Shown: piece after piece, positions 45,545 to 57,112 of the stretch | Layout: the number at the start of each line of letters is the position of its first letter | How positions within the stretch are numbered: the first letter of the stretch is position 1 | From: Entophlyctis helioformis | Lineage: Eukaryota > Chytridiomycota > Chytridiomycetes > Chytridiales > Chytriomycetaceae | Assembly (NCBI GenBank): GCA_025526915.1 | Contig: JAHLKH010000011.1 | Span: 124,001-188,000 of the forward strand | Length of the DNA: 64,000 bases | Reading direction: 5' to 3' | The notes under the pieces: model-generated | Told to the model about the DNA's origin: nothing | The model's input: the letters and a program-made list of their open reading frames with translations, nothing else | Databases searched by the model: none | Position numbers and translations under genes: made by a program

Positions 45545-48500
45545 TCATGCAATTGTGGTTCGTCGCTCAAGATGCGGAGTTCCCTCGAAGCTCTGGTTCA
45601 TGCTGTCGTCCCCCTCCAAAAAGGTCAAGAGCCGCCTCGTGTCACGACCAAGAGACTGCTCAGGCAGTTTCTGTTAGCCGAGTCTTGCTGGCAACAAGTG
45701 TTGGCGGCGTGGCTTACCATGGGTCCGTTTTGAAGGTACTCTTCCAAGCGCTGCATCTCGTCGTCCAGTCGCTCATTACCCTCTATCCACCGAATGGTAT
45801 GGTCGATGCTGTCACGGCCGTTGGCAAGATGGCCCCTGTCAGCATGCCCATCTGGCGTGAGGCTCCACATGCGCTGTTTGAGCATCAGCATTTGGTTAGC
45901 AAGCCCTTCCATACCCATCAAGTGCAGGAAAGAAGTCGCAAGAACACATGCATGTACAGACCTCGACAAGCAGCTTGTACATGGACAGTCGCTGGATAGG
46001 CGTGATGAGCAAATCGTGCAAGTGGAGTGCATCCTGCGTGTACATCTTCTGTGGACCGTGCATGCGGCATCATCAGCCAATGTTCTGCCACGACAGCCTC
46101 CTGTGCGGCACATCTGACCCACCATGACAGCCTTGGGAAGTGAAAAGTACTTGAGCGTGTCGGCATATCGATCCACATAGACGCTGTAGACCTTGAGATG
46201 CGGCGCCTGGTCGTAATGGGCAAAGGCAGTCACGTATCAGTTGTCTTCTCTGCGCTTCAGGCTACAATCGCAAACAGGAATGCACGTACCATCAGGCCAA
46301 ACAGGTCGCCAATCGTTTGGTCCACATGCCAGTATTGGAGCCTGCCCGCAAGCAGAAACAGCAGAGTCGCACTCGTGTTGGCAACCTTTTCGATCGAGAG
46401 CAGGATCCGGTTAAAGTCTGGACGAGTGAGCATGCCGTGGCTGTCTGGCTCCGCTTGCAGCACGTCCTTGACGGGCAATGCGCACTGCAAGCATGCGGAT
46501 CCTGGTCAGTTCGCATTCGCATCATGCGACGCCAAAATGTCACGCACCGTGATGATGGTAAAGAGCCCCTGGAGATACGACGCCTCGGTCTCAATCAGCT
46601 CGGCAGCGACAAAGAAGCGAGTGCATGTTCCGCTGAGCAGCCTGCGTGCCTTGTATCCGCGCCAATGGGTCTGGATAACGAGTGCGGCCAGAGACAACAG
46701 AGCCGACCGGCGCAGCTTGGGATTCTTTCCCGCCATGCCACTGCCGCTCATGGGACGCACGGACCAGATCGGACGGCGGCGCTGAAGGATGATGGCGCGA
46801 CGCTTGACGGAATCCAGCACAGTCTCGATATCTGCAAGGGGCAGGTCGCGGTAGTTGATGATGAGCGACTGGCGGCTGTGCCGGAAGATGAGCTCGGATC
46901 GGTCAAGCAGGCTAGACTGGTTCATCGACACCTCGGACATCATGGATGGCAGCTCAAACAGCTGGCTCGAGTCGCCTGCTGCCAGTGCAGGGCCAAGCGC
47001 GGACATGGAGCCAATCGGAAGCGTCGTAGTGCTGTACGTGCCGTCTGATGCACCATGCTGTTGGCCGTGGTTGTTAGAGGCAGACAGGTAGAGAGACGTT
47101 GACGACGCTTTGGCCGCCAGTTTGGGAGCCGGTCTTGATGACGAGGCTGTCGACACAGCATCTGTGGATCCAGATGTTGATCCGGAAGCTGGCTGTGCTG
47201 GCACCTTCTCTGGGACGCGCGGCAGTGGCGGACGAGGACCCCTCAGACGACTTACATCCATGGCCGAAAACGATGCTGTTGTCGAGGCAAACGACACGGA
47301 CGCCACGGACATGTCGTGCATGCGGCTGGCATCTGCTGCACCTTGGCGCTTCAGAATCCCTTCCTTTTGGGACTTTGCAAGATTCGGCATAATGTTCTGC
47401 TGCTGCTGATGCTGCTGCTGTTGATGCTGTTGATGCTGTGCGTGTGGTTGCGGGTGATGCGGGACAACGCATTTGTGATCCTGCAAGACAGCAACCTCTT
47501 TGAGCAGACGAGCAATCTCTTGCATAGCAGCCGCATGCTCAGTCCGCAGCTTGGCCGCGCTCGCCTCGACCTGCTTGTACCGGCTGTCCATGTCAGCAAT
47601 GCGTGCCTTGATCTCCTGGTTATGTGCCTGGCGCAGCTCGTGCATCTCTGCCCGCATGCGCTCCATATCTTTGACGGTCGCGGTGTGGTCGCTCTGCACC
47701 TTGGCCAGACGCGTCTCGGCCTGAAGGCGTCGCTTGTCCACCTCGGCCACCCGGGCTCTGGAATCGCGGTCGCTGGTCTCTCGCAGGGTGTCCATGTTGC
47801 GCTTGAGCATGTCAATCTGCGACTGTGCAGCAGCCAGCTCTGTGCGCAACCTTGCTGCCTCGGCGTCAAGAGCCTTACTGTGCGTCTCCCACTCGGCCTG
47901 GCGAGCCTTCATGTCGCGGTCGTGCGTTTCGCGCTCCGCAAGCATCTCGCGGTTGACACGGGACGCTTCGGCTGCAAACGCGTCTCTCTCGCAGAGCAAC
48001 GCAGCGTGATCGGCCTCAAGGCTCTGCACCAACGCCACGAGATCGTTGATGTGCTTATCGCGCTCTTGGCACCTCTCTTCCAGCTGGCTTCCCCATCCGT
48101 CCAGCTCGCGAGTGCGACGCTCGAGCTCTCTTGCGCGGCTGCGATGCTCCTTGGAACGTCCGGCAAGCTCAGTGCCCCTAGTCTCGAGTGCGCGGTTCTC
48201 TTCCTCCAAAAGGTTGATGGTTGACTTGTGCTCCTCGATCTGCTCATTGGCGCGCTGCAGGTCGGCCGTCAGCGACTGGACGGTCCGAGCAGTCGACTGA
48301 GTGTCAGCTGTGAGCATCGATCGGAGACTTGACGCATGAACAAATGCAGTCTGCACGAGATCTTGGATAGCAGTCATGTCAGAGCACAGCGCCGCATCGG
48401 ATTGTCTGCTCGACGAGACCGTATTGATGCGATCGACGCTCGCGTACAGACTGCCGATGATCAGGTCAAACAGAATATTCTTGTCCGTGATTGCTGGCAT

Positions 48501-48614
48501 ATCCTTTGCCATTCCCGAGTCTGGTCTTGAAGGGACTGCGGTCGATGCACTGCTGACTGCACGATGCGCTCCAACCGCCTGCTGCTGAGTTGCGGTGATG
48601 GGCTCGGCTGGCAT
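45545..48614 (-). CDS. coiled-coil, IQ-motif and RhoGEF (DH) domain protein
   Basis: The long first exon (46506-48614) starts MPAEPITATQQQ and encodes a heptad-rich coiled coil (about residues 95-370), a His/Gln tract, a Ser-rich linker, then an IQ motif (LAALVIQTHWRGYKARRLL) directly before FFVAAELIETEASYLQGLFT, the start of a DH domain. Following exons continue the DH fold: VANTSATLLFLLAGRLQYW, LKVYSVYVDRYADTLKYF, DALHLHDLLITPIQRLS and a final helix region EMQRLEEYLQNG. The end is at TGA 45545-45547. DH domains activate Rho-family GTPases. No PH domain is seen. An upstream Tyr/Gln-rich ORF starting MNADYEHYYRQYQDYY (49060) leads into this frame only through a one-base shift near 48805, so the protein may be ~150 residues longer. 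Confidence 0.78.
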
Positions 48615-49070
48615 GGGAGACGGCTGTGCTTGTTGCGCAGTGGGATTCGGCGTGTTTGGAGGACCAGCAAACGGTGATGCTTGAGCGGCGTGACCTCCTT
48701 GCGCAGGATACTGCTGATGCTGCTGCTGATGCTGCTGCTGTTGATGCTGCTGCTGTTGATGTGGCGAAAATGCTGCCTGACTGGTTGCAGCATCTTGAGC
48801 GACTGGCGCACTGGCGGTACAACGGGGGCCATGCTGCTGCTTCCCGCCGTGTGGGTGCTGTAGACGGGGTAGAACGCCTGTGGATCTGCATAGCCAAACT
48901 GCTGATGCTGATGCTGCTGCTGTTGCTGAAGGTGGAGCTGGTAGGATAGATCGTAGACGTACTGCGGATCTTGATGCATCTGTTCAGGCAATGGTGGTGC
49001 ATACTGCTGGCCGTAGTAGTCCTGGTACTGGCGATAGTAGTGCTCATAATCAGCGTTCATGTGTTCTGGA

Positions 49071-50078
49071 TCAGCCTGCACTCGATGGCCGTTGTTGGCC
49101 AAACGATTGACTGCGGAGGCGTTTTCCGGTTACTGCAATTGATGCTGCTGATGCTGACCCAGAAGCGGTTGGCGTGATGGTCTCGGCGCTCGTGTTGTTG
49201 TTTCTGTTTCTGGTGTGTGGGTTGAAGGTGGATGCAGATGACGAGATGCCCGACTCGTCCATGGCCGTGCCCATCGACATGGAGAGGCTTGAGAGAGACG
49301 ACGCGAGAGTTGCATCCGAAGGAACATGGCGGACTGTGGAGGGTTGGTGATTGTGTTGGTGCTGCTGTTGCTGCATGTACATGTCGAGCTCGATCTGTGC
49401 AAGCGCGTCTGGGTTGAGCAGCGGCGCGTGCTTTGAGGTGAATTGCGATCCGCAGCAAAAGACAAGGATGAGGCGGATCGCTTGCAGCATCTCGTCGGCG
49501 GTCTGTTGGACTAGCTGGAGTGGGATGTCGCCACTCGACGAGAAAGCAACCGTGGGGCTGGTGGGCAGATCGGCAGACGGGCTCGTGAGCGGCGACGGGC
49601 TGCCTGCAGGGTTGGTGAGGATCTTGACAAGGGTTTTGAACGAGAGCTTGAGCTGATTCGACCATTTCTTGAATGCAGCCGAAGCGGCCGTCCGCTGCTG
49701 CTGCTGCTGTGCTTCGAGGATGGGGCGGACTTGCTCTTTGGTGACTGTTGTGAGTTGGACGACGTCTTTGGCCAGATCTTGCAGGGCAGGCTTGATGGAG
49801 TCGGGCCAGCTGTCCGCAGGTGTCGCAGCAGCTGAGCGAACCAGGGGAAGCAGAGCATCCGACTTTGCAGCTATACTGTTTGCCAGGCTGCACAGCTGTG
49901 CGGCCAGGGAGGTGTTTGGCCGTGCAGCGGTTGCGGTTACATGTGCGGAAGCAGACGTTGCCGTGGAAGCGTCCATGTCGGCTATCAGCAGCGAGCAGTT
50001 TGCAGATGCGTTTGCAGACAGGCTTGCATCAGAGCGGCGTCTGCGTCGAGCGTTCTGCTGCGGCTGGCTGGCTGTCAT
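49071..50078 (-). CDS. unrecognised protein with low-complexity ends
   Basis: Single exon, MTASQPQQNARRRRRSDASL to ...QSFGQQRPSSAG-stop, 335 residues. The centre has helical, conserved-looking stretches (SLAAQLCSLANSIAAKSDAL, IKPALQDLAKDVVQLTTVTK, FKKWSNQLKLSFKTLVKIL, LVQQTADEMLQAIRLILVFC) that look like a helical-bundle domain. The ends are Ser/Thr/Asn-rich. I do not recognise it. It is divergent from REXO1, with 145 bp between the starts. Its stop lies 10 bp before the possible upstream start (49060) of the RhoGEF gene. Confidence 0.6.
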   Translation of the reverse strand: MTASQPQQNARRRRRSDASLSANASANCSLLIADMDASTATSASAHVTATAARPNTSLAAQLCSLANSIAAKSDALLPLVRSAAATPADSWPDSIKPALQDLAKDVVQLTTVTKEQVRPILEAQQQQQRTAASAAFKKWSNQLKLSFKTLVKILTNPAGSPSPLTSPSADLPTSPTVAFSSSGDIPLQLVQQTADEMLQAIRLILVFCCGSQFTSKHAPLLNPDALAQIELDMYMQQQQHQHNHQPSTVRHVPSDATLASSLSSLSMSMGTAMDESGISSSASTFNPHTRNRNNNTSAETITPTASGSASAASIAVTGKRLRSQSFGQQRPSSAG

Positions 50079-50223
50079 GTTCAAAGGCAATGTCTCTGGC
50101 GGCTGGCAGGAGAAGTGGGCAGTGGAAGGAAGGTGGCGAAGCTGGGCAGGCGAAGCTTTGTGCTGTCGGAGTTTCCTCGCCGTGCACTTTGCGTGCACTT
50201 CGCGTGCACTTGGCTGGCTGCCG

Positions 50224-52695
50224 ATGTTCCCGAGCGAGCGGCTGCGCGGCATTCCGTGCCCGTTTCTGGTGGCACAGACGCAGACGGCCGCTGCTGCTGC
50301 TGCGTGTCCGCGGGGGTTCGCCTGCTTCTTCTCGCACAGGCCGCCCGTCGAGGCAGCAGCAGTAGCAGTAGCAGCAGGCTCGTCCACGTCTGGCGCCAAG
50401 CGACGCTTCCACGACATCTCTGGCCGCCCGTCTGCTGTCTCTGCATCGCCTGCAAGCCGGTGCCAACGGTGCCAACGGTGCTGCAGACAACGACGACAAC
50501 GACGACAACGACGACGACTCTGGCAATGCACGGCCGGCCACCAGACTCAAGCGGACGCCTGCCGACAGATACGCCTCCGGCACAGACGCACGCCAAGCAC
50601 CCGTCCGTCCATCTGCAGCTCCAAAGCTGCTGCAGCCTCTGCCGCAACAGCCGACGCTGCTTGAGCGAATGGTACTGCGCTGCCCAACTCCCATTCGCCA
50701 CGGCCTTGACGTGCTGACGCTTGCTCGGCTCGCAGAGGAACCAGGCATCCTTGCAGTCGGCCTTGCAACGGCCCTCCCGTGCATCTCATACACCTGGATC
50801 GGCTGCATCGGCTGCATCGGCTGGATCGACTGGATCATCTTCAACTGCTCCTCGCCCCGCTGCGCCAGCCAATCGGCCACAGCCATCTTCGACGTCGGCT
50901 GCCTCCTCTGCTTCTCGGCATCTGCGCTCGCACATCTCGGCTGCCCCTCTCCCGGCTCCGGCTGCAGGCACGGTCGCCAGCGCCGGTGCAAACACGAAGC
51001 TCGTCGCGTCCATCCTTGCGTCGCCGCCCATCGTCAAGCCAGACATCCACCTGGCCAAAGTCACAAAGACCCAGCGCCAAAAGTCGATCGAGCTCATCTT
51101 TGCAGAGTTTGTCAGGATCTACACCGACATCATCCACCTGGCACCCAGCCTGGCACACGATCACGCTGTCCAGTAAGACCCACTGCGCGGTCGGATGGCT
51201 GGCGCGCTGCTCGCTCACACGTGTGCAGACAGGAGTCGAAGATGTACCAGCAGTGCACCACCAAGTCGTACACGAGCATAGCCGTGTCGATCTTGTCCCG
51301 ACTGCGCAAACGGCCACTGGCAACCAGCGTTGAAGACACGGGCATTGATGGTGAATGGGTGCCACCTAAAGCAGCAGCAGCAGCAGCAGCAGCAGCCGAC
51401 CAGGGCCAGCCAAACTCGGTTCCGCAGCAGCCATCCAACCCATCATCTGCCGAGAAACGCCGCGGTCCAGTGCCACTCGCCGCACTCAATGCACTTGTCA
51501 TGAGCGAGTCCGACCTGAGGAACCACCAGTTCCCGCTTTCTCCATTTGAAGACGACGCCGCCTCTGCGACATCCAAGGACGCCTCAGTCAGTGCACCAAG
51601 TGGACCCCGCCACCGTCACCGAACCCAAAGACTCTGCAGCAGATGTCCAATCGCCAGCGCCAACAGCTGCATCGGCCAGAGACCAGGCAGCTCAACGGGA
51701 AGGCAAGACTCGGACAGTCTGCGAACGATGCGGATGCCAGTATGTCCCCAAGTACCCGCTGGACGAGGTCGACATGGAGGCGTGCCATTTCCATACAGGG
51801 CGGATCCTGCGGGAGCGCGTCGATGGCCAGTTCCAGCGGCGCTACACGTGCTGCCAGGAGATTGTCGAGTCGAGTCGGCGGTGCGCCAAGGGACCGCATG
51901 TGTTCAAGGAAGAATCCAACTCCCTCCTCCATGCTCGGGTAAGGTGGCCGCATGCGATGGTGTGCGGCATTGAGGTCGATTCTTACCAATGCGTTTGTGT
52001 AGATACCGTTTACCAAGCTCGCCAAGGATGTCGCCAATGCACAGCCGGTCGTGGCGCTCGACTGTGAGATGGTTTGTATTCTTGATGAGAGGCGTGTCTG
52101 CCAGGATTCGTGGTGTCGAAGCCAACTGACACACCACTCGATCCCGATAGTCGTACACCACCGCAGGCATGGAGGTCACACGCGTGACCATCACCGATTG
52201 GAATGGCAACTCGCTGCTGGATGAGCTGTGCAGACCAGACAACCCGGTGCTTGACTTGAACACCGCCTGGTCAGGAATCACGTCGCTGGAAAGTGCGCGA
52301 TACAACCTGGCTGGCATCCGTGCACAGATGGACAAGTTCATGTCGCAGGACACCATCATCATCGGCCACGGTCTCGAAAACGACATGCGCACACTCCGAG
52401 TAAGACCCGATTGCCGCACTCTCGCCTTGCCTTGTCGTTGAGCCATGGTCTCGGGGGTACTGATCCGATGTGTCTGCAGATCGAGCATCGTCGCATCATC
52501 GACACGGTGCATGTGTTTCCGCATCCCAACGGTCTGCCCTACCGCTTCTCCCTCAAACGGCTTGCGGAAAAGGTGCTCGGCGTGTTTGTGCAGACTGGCA
52601 CGGATGGCCACGACTCGCTGGAGGATGCGCGGACGTGCATCCACCTTGTGCAACGCAAGATGGACAAGGGCGACACGATTGTCATTCTCGCGTGA
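50224..52695 (+). CDS. REXO1-type DEDDh RNA exonuclease
   Basis: The N-terminus MFPSERLRGIPCPFLVAQ...CPRGFACFFSH is the small CCCH zinc motif of REXO1 proteins. The middle keeps VTKTQRQKSIELIFAEFVRI and SKMYQQCTTKSYTSIAVSI. A Cys-rich block CERCGCQY...ACHFHTGRI...RYTCCQ precedes the exonuclease domain: VALDCEMSYTTAGMEVTRVT (Exo I Asp/Glu), DTIIIGHGLENDMRTL (Exo II Asp) and GHDSLEDARTCIHLV (Exo III His/Asp). Introns include ones at about 50674-50731, after CHA(V)Q at 51174, after LLHAR (51939), after CEM (52071) and after TLR (52400). A one-base shift near 50455 (AAGCCGG) separates the zinc motif from the rest. REXO1/Rex-type enzymes trim 3' ends of structured RNAs. Confidence 0.9.
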
Positions 52696-52997
52696 TGGCA
52701 TGCTCTGAGAATACAGTGGTTGCACGGTGATGCTCTGCGACGGCTTGATGGCGATGTGTGCGTTGGCTCTTGGTTGGTGGATACGATCACTGCAGCCAGG
52801 CAGCCATTATCACGCAGCAACACGACACCAGGCGTTTGGATGCTGCTGCTGCTGCCTGCTGCTGTTGGCGCTGGCGCTTGTGTGTCAACCAGGATCCTGC
52901 CTGCTGATGAAGCCTGCCAGTCCAGACGCGGTCGGATGCAGATCGGATGTGATCTCTGATGCTGCGCTGCATGCCTCGTGTATCCACTTGGATATGA
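52696..52997. other. short region between REXO1 and the right repeat arm
   Basis: No gene seen. Contains CTGCTGCTGCTGCCTGCTGCTG repeats around 52840-52865. Confidence 0.5.
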
Positions 52998-53730
52998 CTC
53001 TTGCCCAGCAGAGCGAGCCAGTTGGACCCGACACAGACCCGCCTGCTGTGGTTCAGCAGCCGACCCGAGCATGGACAGCGCAAAGCAGACGGGCTGTCGC
53101 TCGTTGGTGGCTGTTGGTGGTCTGCTGTCGGTCGTCTGCTGTTGTTGTCCGTTGAGCGTGCAGGACAGATGCGAGATCTGCTTGGACATGTTCAAGCATT
53201 CGATGCATGCACTGTGCTTCATTGCATGTCACTTGGACAGCCAGGCAGTCGACAGGCAGGCTGCTGAGACCGACACTCATGGCATGACATCGACACTGCT
53301 GCCACTCATGCAGGCACACGCTGCCCTGCTCTGCACTTGACGGGGCTTGAGCTGCAGACCGCACCGGATCTCGACAACAGTGCGACGGCATGATGCGTCA
53401 CTCATCCGCCGTGCCACTGAGCGAGTCCGCCCTCCCTTTGACGCTCCGCCGTGCCAACCTCCGACATGCAACGGCGTGTCAGGATTGCATGTGCATGCAT
53501 TGCTGTGCATTGCTGCTCGTTGCGTTTGTGGCAGCAGGCCGACAACGACGCCGTCATGAGCTCAGCCAAACGGCAAGGTCTCGGCGTCTGGCTTGCTGCA
53601 GGTGGCCGAGCACGTCAGCCCAGACATGGCCAGCATGCGTCTGTGCGTCTGTGTCCCCCAGCCAGCCAGCCCGGCCCTGTCCTTGCTGACTCGCCTCGCT
53701 GACTCGTTGAATCGTTGAATCGCGAAATCC

Positions 53731-53743
53731 GTTGCCCAGCAAC
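53731..53743. promoter_or_regulatory. X-box-like palindrome in the right arm
   Basis: GTTGCCCAGCAAC, the reverse complement of the left-arm site at 6061-6073. Confidence 0.35.
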
Positions 53744-54002
53744 GCGTCGTGTCAACGCGCCATCGCATCAGGTTTGGAGCACAACCAGCGCACAGTGTCA
53801 CTGGCGGGATTGGCTGCGAGTCGACGGGGATGGGGCCATGCAATTCATGCAAACTCCGCCTCTCGCACCACACACGCACCACACACCACACAGCCCGTGC
53901 CGCTGTGGCAATTCATCCACTCTCCGCCCCTCGCACACAGGGCAGCATCCCTCCGCCTGTCCTCCGCCTGCTCGCTGCTGAAAGCTTCTCTCGCTCCCCG
54001 CG

Positions 54003-54009
54003 TATAAAA
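54003..54009 (+). promoter_or_regulatory. TATA box in the right repeat arm, facing outward
   Basis: TATAAAA in GCGTATAAAAGCCGG, followed by a C-rich leader with CACTACCACTACTACC repeats. No gene other than the 57-codon ORF follows before the DCP1 3' end. Confidence 0.5.
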
Positions 54010-54256
54010 GCCGGCCGGTTCCCCCGCTGCCCTTCCGCCGTTCTCTCCACTCAAACAACCACACTACCACTACTACCACACAGGCACGACGGCGACAGCA
54101 CGGGCGGGAGTTTGCCCCAACGGCAACGGCAACAGCGACTCTGCTGCTGCCACCGCTCTTGCTGTCGCTCGTTCGTTGCCATCCTCGTCGAGTCTCTTGA
54201 CTCTGACAACCTCCAAACCCCAAACATCAAGGCTGGCTGCTCACCCTAAAAAGTCC

Positions 54257-54430
54257 ATGACCGTCCGTCGCCACCGCCAAGAGCGTCTTGCCCGAAGCTC
54301 GCACCGCTCGCTCGCGTCGTTCCCAACTCGCCCTCTGCTTCGCCGTGCCTGCTTGCCTTGCCCGGCAGCACAGGGCGAGTTGGCCAGTCCTTGTCGCCGG
54401 TGGAGGGAAGTGATGCCCCTCATCCGGTGA
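54257..54430 (+). CDS. 57-codon ORF kept in both repeat arms (right copy)
   Basis: Same length and start (MTVRRHRQERLARSSHRS) as the left-arm copy at 5358-5531. I count one nucleotide difference in 174, which changes Ala to Thr. Here the frame stays open upstream to another Met (54176), unlike the left arm. No known domain, so protein-coding status is doubtful. Confidence 0.25.
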   Translation: MTVRRHRQERLARSSHRSLASFPTRPLLRRACLPCPAAQGELASPCRRWREVMPLIR

Positions 54431-54567
54431 CGACGACTCTGGCAGCAACCAGCCGCGGCGGCGACAGCCAGCGACGGCAAGACGACACCCGGCGACGGAC
54501 TGGTTCGGATGGCGCGCGGTTCAAGGGCAGCCCCTCCTCTCCTCCTCTTACTGCTGCTGCAAGTGAT

Positions 54568-54591
54568 GCCATGATCAACAATGATCATGGC
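54568..54591. repeat. perfect hairpin in the right arm
   Basis: GCCATGATCA, a 4-nt loop, then TGATCATGGC. It is identical in stem to 5197-5220 and lies next to tandem ATGCATGCTGAGAG units. Confidence 0.8.
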
Positions 54592-55235
54592 GGTGGTTTC
54601 TCAGACATGCATGCTGAGAGATGCATGCTGAGAGATGCATGCTGTTGTGGCCTGAGCCTGAGTCTGAGTGTGGGGGGGGGGGCTGCTGGTGTGGCCTGGT
54701 CTTGCGCTTTCCCCTCCCTTGTGCGTGTTTGGAGAGATGAAGTGCCAAGCTCACTGATGTGGCGGCGCGGATCTCCAAACCCACATAAACCAAAAACCAA
54801 AAAGATGAAAATGAAAATGGCGCGGCTGGTCCTGGGCATTGATCCTGCGATCGTGCCTGCGACTTGGACGGCGGCAGCAGGACGGGACGGCATTGCGTGC
54901 TGTGCCGGCCCTTGCTTGCCGTGGCTCGCCTGCGCATCGAGCGAGTGCAGTTGGCTGGCTGGCTGCTTCATTTGCTCTTGGCTGGCGTGGTTGGCCGCAG
55001 TGGTTGGCAGAGGTTGGCTGCTCGCTCTGCCCAAACAGCTGTTGGCTTAGTGATGCAGTGTTGATGAGATCGCACTCGAACATGAGCGGCTCTCTGCAGC
55101 CTGCTGGCATGGACAGACGCACGGCATGTCCAGCAAAGGTGTTCGTGGTTGCTGGTGTGCTGGCAATAGCGGTGGCGCAATGGTTTGCATTGCATATTCA
55201 TTGCACGCTCAAGCACGCAAACAGCACAGCGTCTC

Positions 55236-56636
55236 TCATGTTCGTGCATCTTTGGCTGCGATGTAGTTGTTGTACATGACACTGTTAAACTCTGCAGACT
55301 GCATGGCAAATCCCGCACGCATCCACGCACAGTATTGCCAGTCAGTCATCGTCATCTGGTCAATGGCAGATCTCCTGCAATAGCACGAGAAAACTAATCC
55401 AGCAGCGCAAGAAATGCAAAGCAAGGCGAACCTGCACAAGCTTGCCAAGACGACGGCTAAACTCCTGCTCGCTGAGACGATCATATGCATCCAAGGGAGC
55501 CAGGCGCTCCATGATGGTCCACATGATCTGGAGCGTCATGGGGTTGCTTTGCTTTGGCGGTTGTGGCTGAGGCTGCTGAGCTGCCAATGCCGGCCGCGGT
55601 TGTTGAGCAAGTTGCTGGTGCAAGTGTTGCTGATCATCAGTGCGGTGAATGCCCAATGCCGACAAGATCTGCTGCCCTGCAAGCTGGCCGTTGTTGGGGT
55701 ATAATTGCTGGGATTCCTGTGGCTGCAGCTGCTGTTGCTGCTGCTGCCGTAAAATCTGCTGCATTTGCGGAGGTTGCAGCTGGGCTTGATGAAACGGCTG
55801 CATCTGGGGATGGACTCCGTCAACAAGCATGACTCCAGACTGGATCGGCGTTTGCTGGGGCTGCTGCGGATATGATAGTGGCATAGGGCTGATGGCGATG
55901 CGCGCGAGGCTGCAGTGTGCCGTTGTTTACATGCCGACACGAGGTCGATGATCCATTGAGCGTGCCCGGTGTGATGTGGTGGTGAGCTTGCCGGTCAATA
56001 AGCAACCATCAAGAGTAGCCATCTGCAAGCAACGCACTCTCCAAGAGTCTTGGCCAGACGCCGACGATCAGAGTTTTCAAACATCCACAGGCCTTGGACA
56101 GTTCCTGTTGGTTGAGATGGTCAGATTTGGCCACCGATCCAGCATGTGCGTTGGTTTGAGAGTGGATCGCACCGTCTGGCAGCTTGTACATGAGGTAGTC
56201 GCCGAGCATTTCTATGTGTAGGTCGCTGGAGAGCGAGATCATGAGATTGTCGATGCCGAGTCTGTTCATGACAAAGAAGCCGAACATGGGCTGCACGGTG
56301 CGCTGGAAGACAAACATGGTGCCTTCGATGCCTCGCTTGGTCTGCATAGCATGGCACGGCATGGCAGAGCATCGCATGGCAGAGCATCGCATGATATGGT
56401 GCAGACAATGGCGCGGACAGTGTCAGCCTGGCCAACTGAGGCTGTCCGAGGCTGACGGCAAGCCTTGCCAGGAAAGCAGCGACAAGGGCAGCGCAACGCA
56501 CCCAGGCCTGAGACGGCGCATCAAAGTCGTAGACGGTGACGTGGCTGGAGGTATCGAGGATGACTGAGATGAAGGGGTCGTGGCGGCGCAGCACGCTCAG
56601 GTTGATGGCCTGCTTCGTTGATGCGAGGTCGTCCAT
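55236..56636 (-). CDS. DCP1: DCP1, mRNA-decapping activator
   Basis: Dcp1 is the EVH1-fold partner of the decapping enzyme Dcp2 in P-bodies. The start MDDLASTKQAINLSVLRRHD, DPFISVILDTSSHVTVYDF and W/TKRGIEGTMFVFQR, then FGFFVMNRLGIDNLMI and GLWMFENSDRRRLAKTL match the Dcp1 domain. Exons are 56502-56636, 56173-56341, 56038-56092, 55432-55888 and a last one from about 55374. After the EVH1 domain comes a long Gln-rich linker (PLSYPQQPQQTPIQ..., LRQQQQQQLQ) and a helical C-terminus (LDAYDRLSEQEFSRRLGKL) that may be the trimerisation domain. The last join is ambiguous. In phase it stops soon after LVQ-EICH (55360), but a one-base shift opens SAIDQMTMTDWQYCAWMRAG to 55236. Confidence 0.85.
56341..56400. 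repeat. short tandem repeat in DCP1 intron 1
   Basis: Repeats of GGCAGAGCATCGCAT and GCATGGCA in tandem, just upstream of the exon beginning TKRGIEG. Confidence 0.6.
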
Positions 56637-57112
56637 AGCTAGCTAGTGTGCCAAGTGGAGTGGAGCAAGGACGGGAGAGCAGCGTATCATGCCACCACCA
56701 GTGAGTCAGCAGCCTGCAAGGACGGCTCGTGGAGGACGCACATCCACAAGCATGCCACGACACATGCCACGACACATGCCTGGATTGCGTTGATTCGAGT
56801 CAAAATTTTGATGTTGGAAATCAGCGGATGGCAAGCGTGTCACGTGAGGCGACACGTGACTGGATGGGAAGGCAGCCATCGAGTGGAAGGGCTGGCACAC
56901 ACCCTCCAGCCACTTGGTCACTGCAAAGCTGCTTCAAAACAAGGGCAGGTTTCGCTCGGATTGATGCATTTCAAGGTCTGGTCACAGCCTTGGTGCCACA
57001 CCATCAAAGTCGAAACAAACAATAGTAGATACAGAGCGCCAATAGATGTGCATGCGCCAACACAGGGCCACCGGCCGGACGACAGACATGCATACATGCA
57101 TGCATTGCCAAA
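56637..57112. promoter_or_regulatory. DCP1 upstream region
   Basis: Lies between the DCP1 start and the sorting nexin stop, with both genes on the minus strand. It contains GCCACGACACAT repeats (about 56750-56790), an AT-rich palindrome TCAAAATTTTGA (56809-56820) and the paired E-box at 56839. I see no gene. Confidence 0.5.
56839..56860. promoter_or_regulatory. paired E-box, GTCACGTG-N6-CACGTGAC
   Basis: Same half-sites and same 6-bp spacing as the copy at 38711-38732, with a different spacer (AGGCGA). It is about 200 bp upstream of the DCP1 start codon. Confidence 0.65.

Larger units (their letters stand above)
52998..55047 (-). repeat. right arm of the ~2.05 kb inverted repeat
   Basis: This is the reverse complement of 4731-6785, with similar length and the same internal features: TATA box at 54003-54009, 57-codon ORF at 54257-54430, hairpin at 54568-54591, X-box-like site at 53731-53743, and the subterminal 12-mer AGCAGAGCGAGC at 53007-53018 (the other end, near 55020-55031, has one change). 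The left boundary lies 302 bp after REXO1 and the right boundary 188 bp before the end of DCP1, so this copy sits between two convergent genes and interrupts neither. Confidence 0.9.

Noticed and set aside
54358..55050. 230-residue ORF in the right repeat arm
   Set aside because: The matching left-arm frame is broken by indels, the translation is low complexity, and it overlaps the hairpin and tandem repeats. Only the short ORF at 54257 is shared by both arms.
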